The notes under the pieces are model-generated. The model did not search any database. It saw nothing but the letters and a program-made list of their open reading frames with translations, and was not told the DNA's origin. Made by a program: the position numbers and the translations under genes. From an uncultured Bacteroides sp. (GTDB taxonomy: Bacteria > Bacteroidota > Bacteroidia > Bacteroidales > Bacteroidaceae): 64,000 nucleotides of DNA. The stretch covers positions 62,001 to 126,000 of the forward strand of contig NZ_CAUFUE010000003.1 of assembly GCF_959029255.1 (NCBI RefSeq), written 5' to 3'. Of the stretch, positions 43,213-51,510 are shown piece by piece; position 1 is the stretch's first letter, and every line of letters begins with the position of its first letter.

Positions 43213-43863
43213 ATGAAACGTTTCATCATCTTTTCCTTCTTCATCCTCGCTTTCAGCGAAATGAACTTACAAGCACAGAGCGAATGTTTACCCCAACAAT
43301 ACAGCGTCATCTTCGGTGGCGGGATGTCCCTGCCCTACGTAGAAGGAAACCGGAATGACTTTTTCAACAAGAACGGTAATCGTGTAGGATATGACCTGAC
43401 GGCGGAAGGACGTTATTATTTCACACCGCTTTTCGCCATCGGCATCCAGTATGATTACCTGCGCATGGCACGTCTGCCGGACAAAGCGCACTTGCACTAC
43501 GTACGCCCCAACCTCATCCTGCGTCCTTTGTGGGACAATGACAACCAAGGTGTTTTCTTCTCACTAGGCATCGGATACATGGACTATCAGGAAAGGACTT
43601 ATGCACGAAACGAACGGCACGGGCATCTTTTCCAAAAAGGATATTGCGGAATATCATTCGGCATGGGATATGAGTTCACTATCAAAAATAACCTATCGGG
43701 CATGTTCCGATTTGATGTCCTGACAGCCGATTGGTTCGCTAATCCGGACGCCCGGCTGTTCAATCCCGACCCCGACGGATATGACGACGGAATAAATCAT
43801 AACTGGTTTAAAAACAATATTACATTCTTCAATATAGGATTTGCTTTCCAGTTCGGACGATAA
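43213..43863 (+). CDS. Small outer-membrane beta-barrel protein
   Basis: The 216-residue protein has a signal peptide (cleavage near LQAQS) followed by alternating aromatic/glycine strands (YSVIFGGGMSLPY, GRYYFTPLFAIGIQYDYL, GISFGMGYEF) and a C-terminal strand ending FAFQFGR. It looks like an eight-stranded OmpA/OmpX-type barrel with no periplasmic domain. The ligand is unknown. Confidence 0.75.
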   Translation: MKRFIIFSFFILAFSEMNLQAQSECLPQQYSVIFGGGMSLPYVEGNRNDFFNKNGNRVGYDLTAEGRYYFTPLFAIGIQYDYLRMARLPDKAHLHYVRPNLILRPLWDNDNQGVFFSLGIGYMDYQERTYARNERHGHLFQKGYCGISFGMGYEFTIKNNLSGMFRFDVLTADWFANPDARLFNPDPDGYDDGINHNWFKNNITFFNIGFAFQFGR

Positions 43864-43873
43864 CCACGAAAAT

Positions 43874-43931
43874 AACCCTCTCCCGCGCCAATCCCTATAA
43901 ATCAATTACCGGAAAAAGCAGGAAGAGGGTT
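43874..43931. terminator. Possible bidirectional terminator between convergent genes
   Basis: AACCCTCTCCC and GGAAGAGGGTT can pair (one mismatch) around a 36-nt loop between the barrel gene and the lipoprotein gene. The long loop and absence of a T-run make it uncertain. Confidence 0.35.
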
Positions 43932-43981
43932 CACTCATAAAAACCAGTTGAATGTGTATCTATATCAAAGCAAAGCGTAAC

Positions 43982-45412
43982 TTATTGCAAAACACGCACT
44001 TGCTTCAACAAATCATCCGAAATACTACCATATTCTATTCCTGATGTTTCAGAAACCATAGATGCATTTGCACGAGTAGTTACGCCATAGTTACCATATT
44101 TAAACTTGTAACGAGAGACAATTCCTGAATTGTTACTTCCATTCGAATTTGTATAACCTAATGAAATAATTCCATACCACGAAGTCAGATTAAGATTACC
44201 CCATGAATAATTTGAAGAATAAATAGCATTACCAAAAGTATCTAAATTACCTTTTAAACAAAGAATAGCCATAGCTATATCAGGGAGGTTTTCATATTTA
44301 TCATAATCATTCAGAGTTATCGCTCTATAAGAATAACATCCATTCATTTTTTTGAAACGATATGTCAAAGAGTTCTTATCACTGGTTACCCTTTCAGGTA
44401 CAGCGGCAGCTATTTCTGCGGCACTTTTTGTAGTCACATCTATATCAGAAATAGTTCCCGGAGCATAAAATGTAACAGAACCGGAATTGGTATATTTCAT
44501 TGCAACCGGAATAATGTAAAGTCGATACTGTTTTCCGGGTTGCAAACCAGAGACATAGCCTATATCCGTATTCTCCTGCATTTCAGTTGCAGAAAAAGCA
44601 TCTTTAATAATCTGGTTTTCATCAGTCGGCGCCTTAGTTTTTTCATAGCAGGCAAAATAAACATTGGCACGACTACCAAGTGTCACCGATATCCCATTAG
44701 ACAATGTCATAAAGTCTGTAACATATATATTTGCATCACTTCTATTATACAATGCTTTTGTTGTAATACTTATACTCTTCTTCTCCAACTGCTTATTATT
44801 GCCATTGAAAGAAACAACGGTAAATACGTATTTAGTATCCGGTACTAAATTATTATAAGTTATATTTTGAGTAGTTGTCCCCGATTCATAGTTGACATTT
44901 TTATACTCGGTATAATTTTCCGGGTTATAAGTACTTCCTTCTGATACACGCACATATTTTGCTTTTGCAGGTATCAAAATAGAAATAGTCCCATATAAAT
45001 CTTCTACGTTTTTACTCGTCACCGTCAGAGAAGATATAGGCTCATCGCCTTTGGCGGGTGTCAGACTCACTTCCCATTCATTTTCACCAGGCTTAATATT
45101 ACCGGTTTTAGTAAATGATTCATAACCATCCACATGAATGTTAATCGTCACAGAGCCTGAAACAAGGCCATCCCATTTGTTGTCGCAAAGAGCAAGGCCA
45201 GTGTCATCGGTAGTGTCAATGCCAAGTACCTTGTTATTCTGCACAAACTCCACATCCACTCCTTCCAACAGATAGTTGTCCGAAGCGTCACGCACATACA
45301 CATACAGTTCAGCAGGTTCGCCACCTTTTACGTCATCGTCGTCATCTGAACTACATCCCACTGCCAACATACTTAATACCATCAGCAGTCCTGTCATTTT
45401 TAAAAACTTCAT
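43982..45412 (-). CDS. Surface-exposed lipoprotein with beta-sandwich domains
   Basis: The 476-residue protein has a lipobox (LAVGC) whose lipidated Cys is followed by SSDDDDD, fitting the Bacteroides lipoprotein export signal S(D/E)3, so the protein should face outward. The mature part begins with a carboxypeptidase-regulatory/Ig-like domain (about 30-125, AELYVYVRDASDNYLLEGVDV), followed by fibronectin III-like repeats (NLVPDTKYVFTVVSFNG and GLQPGKQYRLYIIPV) and a C-terminal domain of unknown type. It resembles fimbrial-tip or glycan-binding accessory lipoproteins, but no SusD or fimbrillin signature is visible. No -7 box is found directly upstream; the RNA element at 45487-45702 is. Confidence 0.75.
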   Translation of the reverse strand: MKFLKMTGLLMVLSMLAVGCSSDDDDDVKGGEPAELYVYVRDASDNYLLEGVDVEFVQNNKVLGIDTTDDTGLALCDNKWDGLVSGSVTINIHVDGYESFTKTGNIKPGENEWEVSLTPAKGDEPISSLTVTSKNVEDLYGTISILIPAKAKYVRVSEGSTYNPENYTEYKNVNYESGTTTQNITYNNLVPDTKYVFTVVSFNGNNKQLEKKSISITTKALYNRSDANIYVTDFMTLSNGISVTLGSRANVYFACYEKTKAPTDENQIIKDAFSATEMQENTDIGYVSGLQPGKQYRLYIIPVAMKYTNSGSVTFYAPGTISDIDVTTKSAAEIAAAVPERVTSDKNSLTYRFKKMNGCYSYRAITLNDYDKYENLPDIAMAILCLKGNLDTFGNAIYSSNYSWGNLNLTSWYGIISLGYTNSNGSNNSGIVSRYKFKYGNYGVTTRANASMVSETSGIEYGSISDDLLKQVRVLQ

Positions 45413-45486
45413 AAAATCACATTTTTGAGGTTAAGACTCTTTTCTAAATAGCTGCAAGCAGAGTCTATCGCTTGTATTTTGGGCAT

Positions 45487-45518
45487 AAAAAAAGCATGGA
45501 CCGAACTCTATCCATGCT
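45487..45518 (-). terminator. Intrinsic terminator of the structured RNA (minus strand)
   Basis: On the minus strand AGCATGGA/TCCATGCT pair around a 10-nt loop and are followed by seven T. Confidence 0.8.
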
Positions 45519-45702
45519 CTGAGGTATTTGGCCTAACCCACTAATACGAATAAGTCCTGCCCACGCTATAGCGCAGACATCTACAAACTTATTCCAGTAT
45601 CAGTTCTTCCAACGGCCAAATTTTCAGAGCATTACAGAATAAATAACAAATGCTAAATCTTTCCACAAAAATGAGAAGAATTGCCACCGCAATTACTTCA
45701 CA
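45487..45702 (-). ncRNA. ssrS: Structured RNA of about 215 nt, 6S RNA-like
   Basis: On the minus strand a consensus -7 box (45706-45713) leads to a terminator at 45487. Between them the RNA folds into one long rod. The closing stems are GCUCUGA/UCAGAGC and AUUUGGCC/GGCCAAAU (plus-strand 45614-45630 with 45516-45533), then comes an internal bubble of about 10 and 7 nt. Upper stems are CUGAUAC/GUAUUAG and GAAUAAGU/ACUUAUUC, with an apical hairpin around the palindrome CGCTATAGCG (45564-45573). A long hairpin with a central open bubble is the 6S RNA architecture, which mimics an open promoter and binds RNA polymerase holoenzyme. An alternative is a cis-acting leader of the lipoprotein gene that starts 75 bp downstream. 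The symbol is tentative. Confidence 0.5.
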
Positions 45703-45705
45703 TTG

Positions 45706-45713
45706 CAAAGATA
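45706..45713 (-). promoter_or_regulatory. -7 box TATCTTTG (minus strand) for the structured RNA
   Basis: It is an exact TAnnTTTG match, with the predicted start near 45702. Confidence 0.65.
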
Positions 45714-45868
45714 TATATTATTTACCAAATCATAACAAGCAAATGATGATTTTCATTTTAGCATCCGTCCCCCCGTTAAAAACAAGCGAGACAGGGCTTA
45801 ATGATGAGGCCGCATCAATCCCTTGAGAAAGTATATTCTTATCAAGAGGAAAGCTTGCTTACCCCAAT

Positions 45869-45968
45869 GAAAAGCTGTATCTTAGCTGCCGAGATACAAA
45901 TCTCAGCAGCCGGGATGATTATCTCAGCAGCTAAGATGTATATCTTGCGGCGTGAGATGAAGCTTTTC
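45869..45968. repeat. Array of four 21-bp palindromic units bracketed by an 8-bp inverted repeat
   Basis: The units at 45878-45898, 45899-45919, 45920-45940 and 45941-45961 each carry ATCT and (A/G)GAT arms around a GC-rich centre (TTAGCTGCCG, CAGCAGCCGG-like, CAGCAGCTA, TTGCGGCGTG). They are contiguous with no spacer. GAAAAGCT (45869-45876) and AGCTTTTC (45961-45968) are perfect complements and bracket the set. An in-frame translation would give a 7-residue periodicity, but no convincing gene is present. It lies between the structured RNA and the HU-like gene. Confidence 0.88.
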
Positions 45969-46076
45969 CTATACTTCGACCCTCTTCTTCAAGGAACAGA
46001 GACTGCCTTGTGAACCGACTTATACCGTCTATTTAATAACATCAGCCTCGCTAACGCTTTATATACGACAGACATC

Positions 46077-46721
46077 ATGGCAGAATACCAAATGCAAGAA
46101 CTGACCCTCCCCAATGAGGACGGCAAGAAAGTACTTTATCCCCGTATGAAGATTTGGGGACAGGTGGACCTTGGCTACCTCGCCGAACACATTAACTACG
46201 CCAGCACTTTCACCCCCGGAGACATCATCGGACTGGTGAAATCACTGACACAAGCCATTGCCCGCGAAATGGGCGAAGGACACTCGGTGAAGATTGACGG
46301 GCTGGGCGTGTTCACTCCCTCACTGGGACTGCGCGACGGATTTGAACGCGAAAGCGACGAGCCGGGCGGACAGAAACGAAACGCCATGAGCATTTATATG
46401 CAGAACATCAATTTCCGTGCGGACAAGGAATTTATACAAGAAACGGGCATGCACTGCCGGCTGGACCGCTCGCAGTGGAAGTTCCGACGTTCGTCCTCAC
46501 GCTACACGGCGGAACAACGGCTGAAAATGGCACAAGACTACCTGCAAACAAATCCTCTGCTGAAGGTTAGCGACTACTGTGAGATGACGGGACTGCTGCG
46601 CAACGCCGCCGCACTGGAACTGAAGAAGTGGAGCGAAATACCCGACAGTGGCATAGGATATACCGGCATAGGTTCGCACAAGATTTATATACGGAAAGAG
46701 ATTCCGCAGGAAATGCCCTGA
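46077..46721 (+). CDS. HU-family DNA-binding protein with C-terminal extension (HU-HIG type)
   Basis: The 214-residue protein has N-terminal residues (about 20-125) that follow the Bacteroidetes HU-HIG/HU-like pattern (YPRMKIWGQVDLGYLAEHI and SVKIDGLGVFTPSLGL, with the FRADKEF end strand). The C-terminal 85 residues include a helix-rich segment with a possible helix-turn-helix (LKVSDYCEMTGLLRNAAALEL). It is likely a nucleoid-associated or sequence-specific DNA-binding protein. No -7 box is seen within 100 bp upstream; the 21-bp palindrome array ends 109 bp before the ATG and could be its operator region. Confidence 0.82.
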   Translation: MAEYQMQELTLPNEDGKKVLYPRMKIWGQVDLGYLAEHINYASTFTPGDIIGLVKSLTQAIAREMGEGHSVKIDGLGVFTPSLGLRDGFERESDEPGGQKRNAMSIYMQNINFRADKEFIQETGMHCRLDRSQWKFRRSSSRYTAEQRLKMAQDYLQTNPLLKVSDYCEMTGLLRNAAALELKKWSEIPDSGIGYTGIGSHKIYIRKEIPQEMP

Positions 46722-46734
46722 CAACCGGAATGAA

Positions 46735-46839
46735 AAGAAAGCGGCTATATTGAGATGAGCCGTTACGGCAGTCATAAAACTTAAAAGTTTCTTCCATTTC
46801 TTGAAGAAAGCTCTCAGTCCAGTTTACTTTCCGCTCCAT
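46735..46839 (-). pseudogene. Truncated RelE/ParE-type toxin remnant
   Basis: The frame starts like a toxin (MERKVNWTESFLQEMEETFKFY) directly after, and overlapping by 16 bp, the antitoxin gene. Toxin-like sequence ends after about 33 residues. From there the frame simply runs antisense into the 3' end of the HU-like gene, with a low-complexity product. The toxin has lost its catalytic C-terminal two thirds, so the locus is probably non-toxic. Confidence 0.65.
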
Positions 46840-47057
46840 TGGTTAAACCGTCTTTCCATTTCTTCCATAGTAGACACTTGTCCCTGCTGCATTTGATTTA
46901 ATGCAGTATCTATCTTATCACGAAGTTCCGAAGAAAAATAGAGTACACCGTCAGGACATTGCTTATTCATAAACGCTTCAATAGCTTCCAATTGCTGCTC
47001 ATCATTCACAGCAAACAGTCGCTGAAGCAAAAGTTGTTTACGTTCAATTGTTGTCAT
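46824..47057 (-). CDS. Small antitoxin-like protein
   Basis: The 77-residue helical protein starts at MTTIERKQLLLQRLF (47057); an upstream start at 47108 is less likely. Its C-terminus (MEEMERRFNQWSGK) resembles antitoxins paired with RelE/ParE toxins in Bacteroides. It is intact although its toxin is truncated, so it may persist as an orphan or protect against related toxins encoded elsewhere. Confidence 0.72.
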   Translation of the reverse strand: MTTIERKQLLLQRLFAVNDEQQLEAIEAFMNKQCPDGVLYFSSELRDKIDTALNQMQQGQVSTMEEMERRFNQWSGK

Positions 47058-47137
47058 AGCAGCATCACTTATATTTCTAACTACAAATGCACGAAATATA
47101 ATCAGCAACTCATATAAAGTTATAGATAGAAAGATGT

Positions 47138-50100
47138 TTAGGCATCTTCCACCTGCATCGCCACAATCTCTTGCAGCGCACTGACTGCTTCTTCCACCGT
47201 CGTCACGTCCTTCACCAGCATACTCCGTTTGCCATTTTGCTCGCGCAAATCACAGCGGCGGGTATATTTCATCATATAGGCAATGACTTTTCCGAATGCC
47301 TGGCTTTGATAATACGGACTATCCGGATTGGAAACAAAGAACAGGGACATGCGGCCACCTTTCAGGAAGACTTTCTCCGCACCGATGCGCGCTGCAAGCC
47401 GACGAAGCGGAACAATGCGTAGAAGCTCTTCGGTTTCGGGAGGAACAGGTCCAAAGCGGTCTTCAAGACGGGCACGGAAGGCTTCCACATCTTTATCGAG
47501 CGTCAAACTGTCCAGTTCGCGATAGAGCAACATGCGCTCGCTGCTACCAGTGACATAGGTGGCGGGAAGCAGGAGTTCGAGGTCGCTTTCCACCTGACTC
47601 TCGTCCACAAACTGTTCACCGCTGATAACACCCCCATCGGCTTTCAGCTCGTCGGCATACAAATCGGCGAACTCGTCGGTTTTCAGTTCATGTACGGCTT
47701 CGGACAATATCTTCTGATAGGTTTCATAACCAAGGTCGGCAATGAATCCGCTTTGTTCCGCACCCAGCATATTTCCCGCACCGCGAATGTCGAGGTCTTG
47801 CATGGCGATGTGAATGCCGCTTCCCAAGTCGGAGAAATTCTCGATGGCTTGCAGGCGTCGTTTGGCCTCCGGAGTAAGCGAAGAAAGAGGGGGAGCCAAG
47901 AGGTAACAGAAAGCTTTCTTATTGCTTCGCCCTACACGGCCACGCATCTGGTGAAGGTCACTCAGCCCGAAGTTCTGGGCTTGGTTAATAATAATCGTAT
48001 TGGCATTGGGGATGTCGATGCCACTCTCTATGATGGTGGTGGCAAGCAACACGTCGTAATCGTAATTGACGAAATCCAAGATAATCTTTTCCAGTTCGGC
48101 AGGCTCCATCTGACCATGACCGATGGCGACACGGCAGTCGGGAATATGGCGCTGAATCATCATTTTGAGTTCCACGAGATTGGAGATACGGTTATTCACA
48201 AAGAAGACTTGTCCGTTGCGGCTCATCTCAAAGTTGATGGCATCGGCTATGATTTCCTCATTGAAAGTGTGCACTTCCGTCTGAATGGGATAACGGTTGG
48301 GGGGCGGGGTTTGGATGACGCTTAAATCGCGGGCACCCATCAATGAGAATTGCAAAGTCCGGGGAATGGGCGTAGCGGTCATGGTAAGCGTATCTACATT
48401 GACCTTGAGCTGGCGGAGCTTCTCTTTAACGGAAACACCGAACTTCTGCTCTTCGTCAATAATCAGCAAGCCGAGGTCTTTGAACTTCACATCTTTACCC
48501 AGGATGCGATGAGTACCGATAAGGATATTCACTTCGCCATCGGCAAGTCCTTTGATTACGGCTTTGGCTTGCGCGGCAGTACGGGCACGGCTCAGATAAT
48601 CTACCTTACAGGGCAAACCTTTCAGACGTTCCTTGAAAGTCTGGAAATGCTGATAGGCAAGAACGGTGGTAGGCACCAGGACAGCTACCTGTTTGTTGTC
48701 GGCAACGGCTTTGAAAGCAGCACGCACGGCAACTTCCGTCTTTCCGAAACCGACATCACCGCACACCAGACGGTCCATCGGCCGGGCACTTTCCATATCG
48801 GCCTTCACATCAGCAGTGGCTTTGCTCTGGTCGGGAGTATCCTCATAGAGGAAAGAAGCCTCCAGTTCACGTTGCAGAAAACTGTCGGGGCTGTATTGAT
48901 AACCTTTCTCTTCACGGCGCTGCGAATAAAGTTTGATGAGGTCACGGGCAATGTCTTTTATCTTGCTCTTGGTACGGTCTTTCAACTTTTCCCAAGCACC
49001 CGTACCCAGTTTGTTCAGGCGGGGAGCTTCCCCATCCTTACCTTTATACTTGGACACTTTGTGTAGGGAGTGGATGGAGACGAATACTACATCTTCGTTC
49101 TGATAGACAAGCCTCATCACTTCTTGCGTGGTATCTCCATTGGGAATACGTACCAATCCGGTGAAACGTCCCACACCGTGGTCGGTATGGACAACGTAAT
49201 CGCCCGGAGTAAACTGGTTCAGTTCTTTCAGGGAAAGAGCCACCTTTCCGCTGCGAGCCTTCTCGCTCTTGAGGTTATACTTATGGAAACGGTCGAACAA
49301 CTGGTGGTCTGTAAAGATGCAGAGACGCAAGGTGTTATCGGCAAATCCCTCGTGCAAGGTGCGTTCGACGGCGGTAAAGGCGATATTGTCGCCCCGGTCT
49401 TCAAAGATGGCACGGATACGGTCGGTTTGCTTTACGCTGTCGCTACATATATATAAGGTGTAGTTTCGTGCAAGATATTCCTGAAAAGCCTCTGCCGCAA
49501 GGTCGAAGTTCTTATGGAAAATAGGTTGGGCGGAAGTATCGAATGAAATAGTCGCATCGGGCGTTCCCGTAGGCTTCGTGCCAAACTCCATCCGGCGGAA
49601 ATCGAGCGCACGCAATGTAAACTCTCCTCCGTCAATCAATTTACCCTCTAAAGTGATAGTCCCGTTTTCTTCCGATTCACGGGCGGCGATGGCTTGGGGA
49701 GTGAGCGCTTCATCATGTACGGTCTGTATGCGTTCGCGCAACCACAGGAAATCCCGCATGGCGAGTGTCGTATCAGGTTGAAGAAAATCCAGAAACGACA
49801 CCATGCCGCCGCTACCGCTTTGCTCCAGACTACGGCTCAAATCGGGTACTATCACTATATTCTCTTTCTTCTCCTTGGAAAGCTGCGTATCTACCTCGAA
49901 AGTACGGATACTCTCTACTTCATCACCAAAGAAGTCGATACGGAAAGGAGACTCGGAAGAAAAAGAAAAGACGTCGATGATACTACCACGGACGGCATAT
50001 TGTCCGGGTTCGTAGACATAATCCACATACTCAAAGCCATAACTGCGCAGCACTTCCGTAATGAAGCCCATGTCCACTTTCTCACTTGTATGCAGTTTCA

Positions 50101-50530
50101 GGGTTTTGTCTCCCAGTTCTTTACGGGAAACGACTTTCTCTGCCAGAGCATCCGGGTAGGTCACTACACAAAGACCTTCCTCACCTTTCTGCAACCGGCT
50201 CAGCACTTCCGTACGGAGTATCTCGTTGGCTGCATCTTTCTGTCCGTACTTGATGGCGCGGCGGAAAGAAGAGGGAAAGAACAATACCTGTTCCGTCCCC
50301 AATATTCGGGTCAAATCATGATAAAAATATCCGGCTTCCTCCAAATCGCCAAGGATGAAGACGAACGGGCACACCGCCCGCTGCACCAATACAGACGAAA
50401 ACAAGGAAGCGGCGGAAGCGCACAGGCCACCGCAATACAGATGCCGGATAGAGGAGTCTTTAAGAAGCCGGTTCATGCCCTCCACATTGGGATGAGCGGC
50501 ATACAAGCGTTGCAGTTCGGTAATAGTCAT
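47138..50530 (-). CDS. mfd: Transcription-repair coupling factor
   Basis: The 1130-residue protein has the Mfd domain order: a UvrB-homology/UvrA-binding N-terminal module, the RNA-polymerase interaction domain (FTPGDYVVHTDHGVGRFTGL), a RecG-like SF2 helicase core with GDVGFGKTEVAVRAAF (Walker A), LLIIDEEQKFGV (motif II, DEEQ as in Mfd), and QMRGRVGRS (motif VI), then the C-terminal TRCF domain. It removes stalled RNA polymerase and recruits nucleotide-excision repair. A -7 box at 50631-50638 implies a leader of about 95 nt containing a long inverted repeat. Confidence 0.96.
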   Translation of the reverse strand: MTITELQRLYAAHPNVEGMNRLLKDSSIRHLYCGGLCASAASLFSSVLVQRAVCPFVFILGDLEEAGYFYHDLTRILGTEQVLFFPSSFRRAIKYGQKDAANEILRTEVLSRLQKGEEGLCVVTYPDALAEKVVSRKELGDKTLKLHTSEKVDMGFITEVLRSYGFEYVDYVYEPGQYAVRGSIIDVFSFSSESPFRIDFFGDEVESIRTFEVDTQLSKEKKENIVIVPDLSRSLEQSGSGGMVSFLDFLQPDTTLAMRDFLWLRERIQTVHDEALTPQAIAARESEENGTITLEGKLIDGGEFTLRALDFRRMEFGTKPTGTPDATISFDTSAQPIFHKNFDLAAEAFQEYLARNYTLYICSDSVKQTDRIRAIFEDRGDNIAFTAVERTLHEGFADNTLRLCIFTDHQLFDRFHKYNLKSEKARSGKVALSLKELNQFTPGDYVVHTDHGVGRFTGLVRIPNGDTTQEVMRLVYQNEDVVFVSIHSLHKVSKYKGKDGEAPRLNKLGTGAWEKLKDRTKSKIKDIARDLIKLYSQRREEKGYQYSPDSFLQRELEASFLYEDTPDQSKATADVKADMESARPMDRLVCGDVGFGKTEVAVRAAFKAVADNKQVAVLVPTTVLAYQHFQTFKERLKGLPCKVDYLSRARTAAQAKAVIKGLADGEVNILIGTHRILGKDVKFKDLGLLIIDEEQKFGVSVKEKLRQLKVNVDTLTMTATPIPRTLQFSLMGARDLSVIQTPPPNRYPIQTEVHTFNEEIIADAINFEMSRNGQVFFVNNRISNLVELKMMIQRHIPDCRVAIGHGQMEPAELEKIILDFVNYDYDVLLATTIIESGIDIPNANTIIINQAQNFGLSDLHQMRGRVGRSNKKAFCYLLAPPLSSLTPEAKRRLQAIENFSDLGSGIHIAMQDLDIRGAGNMLGAEQSGFIADLGYETYQKILSEAVHELKTDEFADLYADELKADGGVISGEQFVDESQVESDLELLLPATYVTGSSERMLLYRELDSLTLDKDVEAFRARLEDRFGPVPPETEELLRIVPLRRLAARIGAEKVFLKGGRMSLFFVSNPDSPYYQSQAFGKVIAYMMKYTRRCDLREQNGKRSMLVKDVTTVEEAVSALQEIVAMQVEDA

Positions 50531-50550
50531 TACGTTTGTTTTTATTTCAC

Positions 50551-50613
50551 CACAGATTACACGGATTTACACAGATTGACCGAATCATTAATCTGTGTAA
50601 ATCTGTGCAATCC
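50551..50613. repeat. Inverted repeat in the mfd leader, dispersed-family member
   Basis: The arms 50551-50577 and 50590-50613 pair over 23 bp with two mismatches. The core GATTTACACAGATT has a 10-11 bp period. It lies between the mfd promoter box and its ATG, so it would form a large hairpin in the mRNA leader. Confidence 0.8.
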
Positions 50614-50630
50614 ATGGGGAGTTTCCGGCG

Positions 50631-50638
50631 CAAAAATA
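50631..50638 (-). promoter_or_regulatory. -7 box TATTTTTG (minus strand) for mfd
   Basis: It is an exact TAnnTTTG match about 100 bp upstream of the mfd ATG. Confidence 0.6.
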
Positions 50639-50680
50639 CTAAATAATCCTTAGTTTTATTCGTAAATGATAGAAAAGCAT

Positions 50681-50688
50681 TACATTTG
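50681..50688 (+). promoter_or_regulatory. -7 box TACATTTG for the mannosyltransferase-pyrC unit
   Basis: It is an exact TAnnTTTG match 35 bp upstream of the ATG. Confidence 0.6.
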
Positions 50689-50723
50689 TTCCCATTAACA
50701 ACTCCTCATATTTAATTAAGAAT

Positions 50724-51473
50724 ATGCAGACATCTGATAGCATCATCATCATCCCCACCTATAACGAACGGGAAAACATCGAAAATATAATTCGTGCCGT
50801 CTTCGCTCTGGAGCACGGTTTCCATATCCTCGTCATTGAAGACGGTTCGCCCGACGGAACGGCGGACATCGTAAAAACTCTGCAAAAAGAGTTTCCCGAA
50901 CGTCTGTTCATGGTGGAACGTAAAGGTAAACTTGGTTTAGGAACAGCTTATATAGCAGGCTTCAAATGGGCATTGCAACACGATTATGAGTATATCTTTG
51001 AAATGGACGCGGACTTCAGCCACAACCCCAAAGACTTACCCCGTCTCTATCAGGCTTGTGCGGAAGAGGGGGCTGATGTAGCCATCGGTTCACGGTACGT
51101 GAGTGGTGTCAATGTGGTAAACTGGCCTATGGGACGTGTACTGATGTCTTATTTCGCATCCAAATATGTACGTCTCATCACCGGATTGCCTATCCATGAT
51201 ACGACTGCCGGGTTTGTGTGCTATCGCCGACGGGTATTGGAGACTATCGACCTCGACGGTATACGCTTCAAGGGTTATGCTTTCCAGATTGAAATGAAAT
51301 TCACCGCTTATAAATGCGGGTTCAAGGTAAAGGAAGTACCGGTCATTTTCATCAACCGTGAGTTGGGGACATCCAAGATGAACAGCAGTATTTTCGGTGA
51401 AGCCGTCTTCGGAGTGATGAGATTGAAATGGAACAGTTGGTTCCATAAGTTCCCGAAAGCAACAGATAACTAA
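50724..51473 (+). CDS. Polyprenol-phosphate mannosyltransferase (DPM1-like GT2)
   Basis: The 249-residue GT2 enzyme has the DPM1 motifs IIPTYNERENIENII, LVIEDGSPDGTADIV, the metal-binding EMDADFSHNP and a TTAGFVCYRR region. It transfers mannose (or a related sugar) from GDP-sugar to polyprenol phosphate at the inner membrane, feeding periplasmic protein O-glycosylation or polysaccharide synthesis. It lacks C-terminal transmembrane helices, like the DPM1 catalytic-only form. It lies 37 bp upstream of pyrC and probably shares its transcript. Confidence 0.92.
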   Translation: MQTSDSIIIIPTYNERENIENIIRAVFALEHGFHILVIEDGSPDGTADIVKTLQKEFPERLFMVERKGKLGLGTAYIAGFKWALQHDYEYIFEMDADFSHNPKDLPRLYQACAEEGADVAIGSRYVSGVNVVNWPMGRVLMSYFASKYVRLITGLPIHDTTAGFVCYRRRVLETIDLDGIRFKGYAFQIEMKFTAYKCGFKVKEVPVIFINRELGTSKMNSSIFGEAVFGVMRLKWNSWFHKFPKATDN

Positions 51474-51510
51474 TTCGTCATTATCAATTATCAACTTATC
51501 CACTAAAGAA

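Noticed and set aside
45801..46013. Possible 70-residue protein spanning the 21-bp palindrome array
   Set aside because: It has no promoter box, and the 7-residue periodicity follows automatically from a 21-bp DNA repeat. The palindromic symmetry is better explained at DNA level.
49694..50653. Long open frame of 319 codons on the plus strand across the start of mfd
   Set aside because: It is antisense to the highly conserved Mfd N-terminal region, with odd composition and no family resemblance.
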